From Candidatus Melainabacteria bacterium (GTDB taxonomy: Bacteria > Cyanobacteriota > Vampirovibrionia > Obscuribacterales > Obscuribacteraceae), in assembly GCA_003153555.1 (NCBI GenBank), contig PLZS01000072.1, forward strand, positions 1 through 64,000: 64,000 bases of DNA, given 5' to 3'. Within the stretch, counting starts at the first letter, position 1; each line of letters opens with the position of its first letter. A program made the translations under genes and the position numbers. Under the pieces are notes generated by a model. It was not told the origin of the DNA. It saw only the letters and a list, made by a program, of their open reading frames with translations, and made no database searches. Below, one piece after another: positions 63,555 to 64,000 of this stretch.

Positions 63555-63842
63555 ATGACTCTGGAAGTAGCAAAAGATTTTTTATTCAAATCTACTGAAA
63601 ATAATGAGCGGATTGAGAGAGCCTGTTCCAACGATTTCGTGTTCGCAAGCGGTGAGGAGTTCAGAGACCCTGTGTTTCTGCAGGCACTTGAAGAGCTTTT
63701 AAAAGAAGGACACATTATGCAAATTCCGACACCAGGTCAATCGCGCACTACAGTTAGTTATAGGCGAGCGACTGATGATGAACTGTCTTATTTCCATCAC
63801 ACCATTTGGCCTGTTTCAACTAATAACTCGCATTTGCCATAG
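63555..63842 (+). CDS. Small hypothetical protein
   Basis: A 95-residue soluble protein with AGAAGAGA upstream of the ATG. The body (VFLQALEELLKEGHIMQIPT, then TTVSYRRATDDELSYF) resembles a small winged-helix or beta-hairpin domain. I do not recognise it. It follows the TPR-like gene on the same strand. Confidence 0.6.
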   Translation: MTLEVAKDFLFKSTENNERIERACSNDFVFASGEEFRDPVFLQALEELLKEGHIMQIPTPGQSRTTVSYRRATDDELSYFHHTIWPVSTNNSHLP

Positions 63843-63859
63843 CATCGAGTCGGCGCTGA

Positions 63860-64000
63860 TTAGCCATTCTCAAGATTTGACTTTTGTTCCGCTAAAACCT
63901 TAGTCAAAATAGTCACCGCCTCATCGACTTCGGCTGGCTGCACAGTTAGTGGCGGAAGCAAGCGCAGCACTTTATCGCCTGCGCCTAGAATCAGCATGCC
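63860..64000 (-). CDS. Class III aminotransferase (ArgD-like), 3' end only
   Basis: The last 46 residues of a gene that continues beyond the window. MLILGAGDKVLRLLPPLTVQ, then VDEAVTILTKVL, is the C-terminus of acetylornithine/succinyldiaminopimelate aminotransferases (L-x-AG-x-x-V-L-R-L-L-P-P-L). The frame is open to the right edge. Arginine or lysine synthesis is the likely role. Confidence 0.8.
   Translation of the reverse strand, partial: GMLILGAGDKVLRLLPPLTVQPAEVDEAVTILTKVLAEQKSNLENG

Overview
The window looks like a chromosomal segment of a non-photosynthetic relative of Cyanobacteria, most like Obscuribacterales in the Melainabacteria/Vampirovibrionia. This is inferred from the gene mix, not from a marker gene: several long Ser/Thr kinases of the form kinase, one membrane helix, LRR or TPR ectodomain; a Sel1-repeat protein; TadE/G-like, CAP-domain and retropepsin-like envelope proteins; a bacillithiol cluster; and an MGDG-synthase-like glycosyltransferase. 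Base composition is moderate and even. There is no rRNA, tRNA, CRISPR array, integrase or transposase.

Layout. 1-1.1 kb: a low-complexity protein cut by the window edge. 1.2-9.0 kb: one minus-strand operon, nearly all joints overlapping, encoding a DUF2911 protein, a secreted PIG-L deacetylase, a 51-residue membrane protein, a Na+/solute symporter, a half-size BshC-like protein, BshB1 and BshA. 9.3-21 kb: a kinase, a DUF4239 membrane protein, FtsH, a rhomboid remnant, an alpha/beta hydrolase with rubredoxin, a GT28 glycosyltransferase, an erythromycin-esterase-family protein and a Sel1 protein. 21.4-29.8 kb: an accessory island of small genes around two ArsR-family paralogues, with repeated dyads ATTGCG-N6-CGCAAT at the promoters. 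Its products include a zinc-ribbon protein, a HEAT-like protein with an MshEN-like domain, a DUF2934 protein, a polyunsaturated-PKS-type acyl carrier protein, an RRM protein, a diadenylate-cyclase-like protein and a protein made of four MshEN-like repeats. I regard this as the best candidate for an undescribed system.

29.9-44 kb: exported MsrA/MsrB, two tandem kinase-LRR receptors, a Pro/Gln-rich protein, a protease with two retropepsin lobes in one chain, a DUF900-type hydrolase, and a sulfatase next to its formylglycine-generating enzyme. 44-54 kb: a two-component system, small secreted proteins, a prolyl-aminopeptidase-like hydrolase, a PlsC-like acyltransferase, an NCS1 permease, and two genes with internal deletions (an esterase and a kinase). 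54-64 kb: a probable structured non-coding RNA with its own promoter and terminator, another kinase-LRR, a methyltransferase, a TadE/G-like protein, a thioredoxin-CAP fusion, and the 3' end of a class III aminotransferase.

Broken genes are frequent: rhomboid, hydrogenase-4/NuoL-like subunit, calpain-like, alpha-2-macroglobulin, esterase and kinase. The segment is either decaying or has been rearranged, or the assembly carries deletions. All functions are read from sequence motifs without database searches.
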